Of a stretch of DNA of 56,499 nucleotides, positions 53,101 to 56,499 are shown one piece after another. Source of the DNA: Bacillota bacterium (lineage in GTDB: Bacteria; Bacillota; Limnochordia; DUMW01); assembly GCA_012839765.1 (NCBI GenBank), contig DUMW01000063.1, positions 1 through 56,499 of the forward strand, given 5' to 3'. The notes beneath the pieces are model-generated. The model was not told where the DNA came from. It made no database searches and was given only the letters and a program-made list of their open reading frames with translations. The position numbers and the translations under genes are program-made. How positions within the stretch are numbered: the first letter of the stretch is position 1; every line of letters starts with the position of its first letter.

Positions 53101-55173
53101 TTAGGAGTATTTCTCCATGATTGTATCCCTAACGCTGCTGGGTACTTCAGCGTAACTATGGAACTGCATAACATGGGTGGCGCGTCCTTGGGTCAGGGAC
53201 CTGACGTCGGTGGCATAACCAAACATCTCCCCTAAGGGCACTAGGGCCCGGACCACCTGGGTGTTGCCCCGGTGTTCCATTCCCTCGACTCGACCCCGGC
53301 GAGCATTGATATCTCCACAGATATCCCCGACAAACTCCTCTGGTGTAACGATCTCCACTTGCATCACCGGTTCCAGGAGCACAGGCTTAGCCCGACGCAG
53401 CGCTTCTTTGAGCGCTACGGACCCGGCAATCTTGAAAGCCAATTCCGAAGAATCCACTTCGTGGTAGGAACCGTCCACCAGGGTCACTTTCACGTCCACC
53501 ACGGGAAACCCCGCGAGAACACCCGACATGAGTGCTTCCTTGATTCCGGCTTCCACCGCAGGAATGAACTCCTTCGGGATTACACCGCCCACAATCTTGT
53601 TCTCGAAGATGAAGTCAGAGCCTCGCTCCAAGGGCTCCACCTCAATGACCACATGGCCATACTGCCCACGTCCACCGGACTGCCGGACAAAGCGTCCCTC
53701 GGCCCTGGCCGGCTCGGTGATGGTTTCCCGATAGGCCACCTGAGGCTTACCCACGTTTCCTTCCACCTTGAATTCCCTAACCAAGCGATCAACGATAATC
53801 TCTAAATGTAGCTCTCCCATACCGGAAATAATGGTCTGCCCTGTCTCTTCGTCGGTTCGCACTTGGAAAGTGGGATCCTCCTCGGATAACTTGGCAAGGG
53901 CGATAGCCAATTTGTCTTGGTCTGCTTTACTCTTCGGCTCGATGGAGCGATTGATCACCGGTTCCGGAAACTCAACGGATTCCAGAACTATGGGATGATC
54001 GATATCGCATAGAGTATCACCAGTTTGAGTAAACTTCAATCCCACTGCGGCCACGATGTCTCCCGCGGATACCTCCGTCACATCCTCCCGATGATTAGCA
54101 TGCATCCTCAGAAGCCGGCTGATCCGCTCGCGTTTACCCTTACTGGAATTCATCACATAACTGCCCGTAGACAGCGTCCCTGAATACACCCTGAAGTACG
54201 CCAGTCTGCCGACGTAAGGGTCGTTCATGATCTTGAAGGCTAACGCTGAAAACGGCTCATCGTCCGCAGGCCGCCTCTCCACCGTTTCCTTGGTGTCAGG
54301 GGTGATCCCGGTAACCGCTGGTAGATCCACAGGTGATGGTAAGTAGTCCACCACCGCATCCAGCAGGGATTGCACACCCTTGTTCCGGAAGGATGACCCA
54401 CAGAGCACCGGGACCATCTGGGCGGATAGAGTAGCCTTGCGGATGGCCTGTTTCAGCTGTTCTTCCGTCAGCTCTGCTCCCTCAAGGTAGACAGCCATCA
54501 ACTCATCGTCCAATTCCGCCAGAGCCTCGATCAGCTGTTCCCGGTACATTTGCGCTGCATCTAGATAATCCGCCGGTATCTCACCCACATGACGTTGCGT
54601 ACCCAGATCGTCTGCGTAGGTGATAGACACCATGCTGACCAGATCAATAAGACCCTTAAATGTATCCTCGGCACCCACTGGAAGCTGGATCGGCACCGCG
54701 TTGGCACCCAGCCGGGTCCGGATCATCTCCACAACCCGTTCGAAATCGGCGCCCACCCGGTCCATCTTATTGATGTAAGCGATCCGAGGAACTCCATAGC
54801 GATCCGCTTGACGCCAGACTGTCTCCGATTGGGGCTCAACGCCACCTACCGCGCAAAACACCGCCACCGCGCCGTCGAGCACGCGCAGGGAGCGCTCCAC
54901 CTCAACGGTAAAGTCCACGTGTCCGGGCGTATCGATAATGTTAATATAATGATCCCGCCACACACAGGTGGTAGCAGCAGAGGTGATGGTGATCCCCCGC
55001 TCCTTCTCCTGCACCATCCAGTCCATGGTGGCGGCACCTTCATGCACTTCGCCCAGTCGGTGTAGACGGCCGGTATAGAACAAGATCCGCTCGGTGGTAG
55101 TTGTCTTCCCGGCGTCGATATGGGCCATGATTCCAATATTCCTCGTTTTCTCCAGTGGAACTCGCGTAAACAA
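53101..55173 (-). CDS. fusA: Elongation factor G
   Basis: EF-G is the GTPase that drives translocation. The 690-residue protein has the G1 loop [11 protein letters not shown]3 DTPGHVDF, G4 NKMD, and domains II-V to the C-terminus, including the domain [12 protein letters not shown] loop. TTG 55173 is chosen because GGAGG lies 9 nt upstream and the resulting [15 protein letters not shown] start has the usual length. It lies between rpsG and tuf in the str order. Confidence 0.98.
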   Translation of the reverse strand: MFTRVPLEKTRNIGIMAHIDAGKTTTTERILFYTGRLHRLGEVHEGAATMDWMVQEKERGITITSAATTCVWRDHYINIIDTPGHVDFTVEVERSLRVLDGAVAVFCAVGGVEPQSETVWRQADRYGVPRIAYINKMDRVGADFERVVEMIRTRLGANAVPIQLPVGAEDTFKGLIDLVSMVSITYADDLGTQRHVGEIPADYLDAAQMYREQLIEALAELDDELMAVYLEGAELTEEQLKQAIRKATLSAQMVPVLCGSSFRNKGVQSLLDAVVDYLPSPVDLPAVTGITPDTKETVERRPADDEPFSALAFKIMNDPYVGRLAYFRVYSGTLSTGSYVMNSSKGKRERISRLLRMHANHREDVTEVSAGDIVAAVGLKFTQTGDTLCDIDHPIVLESVEFPEPVINRSIEPKSKADQDKLAIALAKLSEEDPTFQVRTDEETGQTIISGMGELHLEIIVDRLVREFKVEGNVGKPQVAYRETITEPARAEGRFVRQSGGRGQYGHVVIEVEPLERGSDFIFENKIVGGVIPKEFIPAVEAGIKEALMSGVLAGFPVVDVKVTLVDGSYHEVDSSELAFKIAGSVALKEALRRAKPVLLEPVMQVEIVTPEEFVGDICGDINARRGRVEGMEHRGNTQVVRALVPLGEMFGYATDVRSLTQGRATHVMQFHSYAEVPSSVRDTIMEKYS

Positions 55174-55206
55174 TAACTTTTCCCTCCTCGGGCCCAATGC
55201 CCGGAA

Positions 55207-55677
55207 TTACCAGCGATAATGGGCGAAGGCCTTGTTGGCTTCCGCCATACGATGCATTTCTTCCTTCTTCCGCACCGCACCGCCGGTATTGTTTGCGGCG
55301 TCGAGAATCTCCGCGGCCAAGCGCTCAATCATGGTCCGCTCGGACCGCTGTCTTGCCTGATCCACAACCCAACGGAAAGCCAGGGAAGCACGGCGCTCGG
55401 GCCTTACTTCCATGGGCACCTGGTAGGTGGCTCCTCCCACCCGCCGGGGACGCACTTCCAGGACAGGCTGGATGTTCTTCATGGCAGTCTCCAGCACTTC
55501 CAAGGGGTCCTGGTTGGTCCTTTCCCTGATCAGGTCAAGGCTGCCGTAGACGATTCGCTCCGCCAAATTGCGCTTCCCGTCCAACATCACTTTGTTGATG
55601 AGACGGGTCACTGTCTTGCTGTTATAAACGGGATCTGCTAGTACATCCCGCTTTGGCAACTTACCTCTTCTCGGCAT
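55207..55677 (-). CDS. rpsG: 30S ribosomal protein S7
   Basis: S7 nucleates the 30S head and in other bacteria regulates the str operon. The 156-residue protein starts [20 protein letters not shown], with [18 protein letters not shown] and [16 protein letters not shown]. It follows rpsL by 18 nt. Confidence 0.98.
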   Translation of the reverse strand: MPRRGKLPKRDVLADPVYNSKTVTRLINKVMLDGKRNLAERIVYGSLDLIRERTNQDPLEVLETAMKNIQPVLEVRPRRVGGATYQVPMEVRPERRASLAFRWVVDQARQRSERTMIERLAAEILDAANNTGGAVRKKEEMHRMAEANKAFAHYRW

Positions 55678-55695
55678 TCATTAACCCTCCTGCCA

Positions 55696-56109
55696 TTATT
55701 CGGGCTTTTTCGCACCGTATTTCGACCGACCTTGGCGCCGGTTGTTCACACCCTCTGCATCTAGTGTTCCCCGGATGACGTGATAGCGCACACCCGGCAG
55801 GTCCTTAATTCGGCCACCGCGAATCAAAACCACGGAGTGCTCCTGCAGGTTGTGACCCTCACCGGGGATATAGCTGGTAACTTCGATGCCGTTGGTAAGA
55901 CGCACACGAGCTACCTTTCGTAGCGCCGAGTTAGGCTTCCTTGGCGTAATGGCAGAAACACGGGTACAAACACCGCGTTTTTGCGGGGCACCTCCGGTCT
56001 CTTTATATTCATTCCGAATACTGTTGTAGATATACTGCAGAGCTGGCGCGCCACTCTTCTTCTTGACACTCTTACGCCCTCTACGCACTAACTGATTGAT
56101 TGTTGGCAT
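55696..56109 (-). CDS. rpsL: 30S ribosomal protein S12
   Basis: S12 monitors codon-anticodon pairing. The 137-residue protein has [19 protein letters not shown], the decoding loop [20 protein letters not shown] and a second loop [20 protein letters not shown]. The lysine in TPRKPNS corresponds to the K42/43 position linked to streptomycin resistance, so the sequence predicts a sensitive type. Confidence 0.99.
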   Translation of the reverse strand: MPTINQLVRRGRKSVKKKSGAPALQYIYNSIRNEYKETGGAPQKRGVCTRVSAITPRKPNSALRKVARVRLTNGIEVTSYIPGEGHNLQEHSVVLIRGGRIKDLPGVRYHVIRGTLDAEGVNNRRQGRSKYGAKKPE

Positions 56110-56110
56110 C

Positions 56111-56365
56111 TTATCCCTCCTTTCCGTCGTAAATTGCCGCAGTGGAAGCTCCTACCTCGATCCCGCACAGAGTACCCAGTTCCTTCATGGTCTCCACCAT
56201 GACAATCTCCACATTCTTCTGTCGGCACAATTCCATGAGCGGTCCTGTCAATCGTTCGTCGGCGTCCTTTGCCACATAAACAACCTCCGCGCGGTTCTCC
56301 TTGACAACTTGCGTAGTTTGCTTCAGGCCAACAACCCGCTTTCCCTGTTCCAGGCGGTGTGGCAT
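56111..56365 (-). CDS. L7Ae-family ribosomal-like protein (YbxF-like)
   Basis: This 84-residue small protein of the L7Ae/L30e/S12e/Gadd45 family has the fold pattern [39 protein letters not shown] and [11 protein letters not shown]. Relatives between rpoC and rpsL in Firmicutes (YbxF) bind RNA kink-turns in vitro. It ends 1 nt before the rpsL ATG, so the two are coupled. It is the first gene after the promoter at 56456-56485. Confidence 0.93.
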   Translation of the reverse strand: MPHRLEQGKRVVGLKQTTQVVKENRAEVVYVAKDADERLTGPLMELCRQKNVEIVMVETMKELGTLCGIEVGASTAAIYDGKEG

Positions 56366-56388
56366 GCATCCTCACTCCCACATTGAAC

Positions 56389-56407
56389 AAGCGGCCATGG
56401 GCCGCTT
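56389..56407 (-). other. Perfect hairpin in the str leader
   Basis: AAGCGGCC and GGCCGCTT form a perfect 8-bp GC-rich stem with a 3-nt loop, between the promoter and the L7Ae-like gene. On the transcribed minus strand it is followed by GTTCAATG, not a U-run. On the plus strand five T residues follow. It may be an mRNA-stability or regulatory element, or a plus-strand terminator blocking antisense transcription. Confidence 0.5.
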
Positions 56408-56455
56408 TTTGTCATGTCATTGCGCCTTCACCTATGCCCCGACACATACTTTGAC

Positions 56456-56485
56456 ATTTTAGCACCACCTGCTTAGATGTGTCAA
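56456..56485 (-). promoter_or_regulatory. Sigma-A promoter of the str-type operon
   Basis: On the minus strand TTGACA (56480-56485) and TAAAAT (56456-56461) are 18 bp apart, close to the housekeeping consensus. Transcription would start around 56449 and give a leader of about 85 nt before the L7Ae-like gene. It could drive much of the downstream ribosomal cluster. Confidence 0.88.
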
Positions 56486-56499
56486 GACTTACTGGAAGC

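Noticed and set aside
56389-56411. Transcription terminator ending the gene before the L7Ae-like gene
   Set aside because: The U-run is on the plus strand only. On the transcribed minus strand the hairpin lies downstream of the sigma-A promoter, so it belongs to the leader.
1-56499. CRISPR arrays, tRNA genes, insertion sequences, prophage or attachment sites
   Set aside because: I saw no regularly spaced repeats, cloverleaf sequences, transposases or integrases anywhere in the window. The gap at 32349-32877 is the only place where a decayed element remains possible.

Overview
The window is a chromosomal segment of a bacterium from the Firmicutes/Bacillota. Several markers point to a spore former: a SleB-YpeB germination pair behind a sigma-G-like promoter, a YtvI-type AI-2E family protein, and the Firmicutes order of the ribosomal super-operon ending in rplQ-ecfA1-ecfA2-ecfT-truA-rplM-rpsI. 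Other genes point to an outer membrane: a type IV pilus machine with a secretin, a LolA-like carrier, an AcrB-like RND protein and a secreted beta-strand-rich protein ending in an aromatic residue. Together these suggest a diderm, spore-forming Firmicute such as Limnochordia. That placement is inference, because only about 24 bases of 16S rRNA are present.

Layout. 1-545: 5' tip of a minus-strand 16S rRNA gene with its leader. 550-2151: DUF523 and AI-2E family genes (+). 2328-12606: type IV pilus operon (-) in transcription order pilB, pilT, pilC, pilM, pilN, pilO (with a fused PilP-like domain), an STN/PilP-like protein, the pilQ-like secretin and pilD. Its leader contains a terminator-like hairpin 16 nt before the pilB start. 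12840-15709: HEAT-repeat protein, KDPG aldolase with its own promoter and terminator, and signal peptidase I (-). 15832-21112: PhnP-like hydrolase, then a LexA-box-controlled mutagenesis cassette of ImuB-like protein, DUF6504 and DnaE2 (+). 21119-22879: ypeB and sleB (-). 23054-29775: LolA-like, RND, beta-barrel-like and phosphodiester glycosidase genes (+). 29782-31007: a HIRAN gene broken by two frameshifts, and a J-domain protein (-).

31321-56485: the translation cluster, all on the minus strand. In transcription order: L7Ae-like, S12, S7, EF-G, EF-Tu, S10, L3, L4, L23, L2, S19, L22, S3, L16, L29, S17, L14, L24, L5, S14, S8, L6, L18, S5, L30, L15, SecY, Adk, Map, a KOW protein, IF-1, L36, S13, S11, S4, RpoA, L17, EcfA1, EcfA2, EcfT, TruA, and after a 665-nt gap L13 and S9. 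L36 and L30 are short genes read directly from the sequence. Strong sigma-A-type promoters precede the L7Ae-like gene and rplM, and an intrinsic terminator follows rpsI.

How the parts work together: the pil genes build an envelope-spanning motor and pore (pilins are elsewhere). The SOS cassette makes a translesion polymerase. The 23-30 kb operon looks like an envelope or outer-membrane transport unit. The right half makes the translation apparatus, protein export (SecY) and the shared energising module of ECF vitamin/metal transporters.
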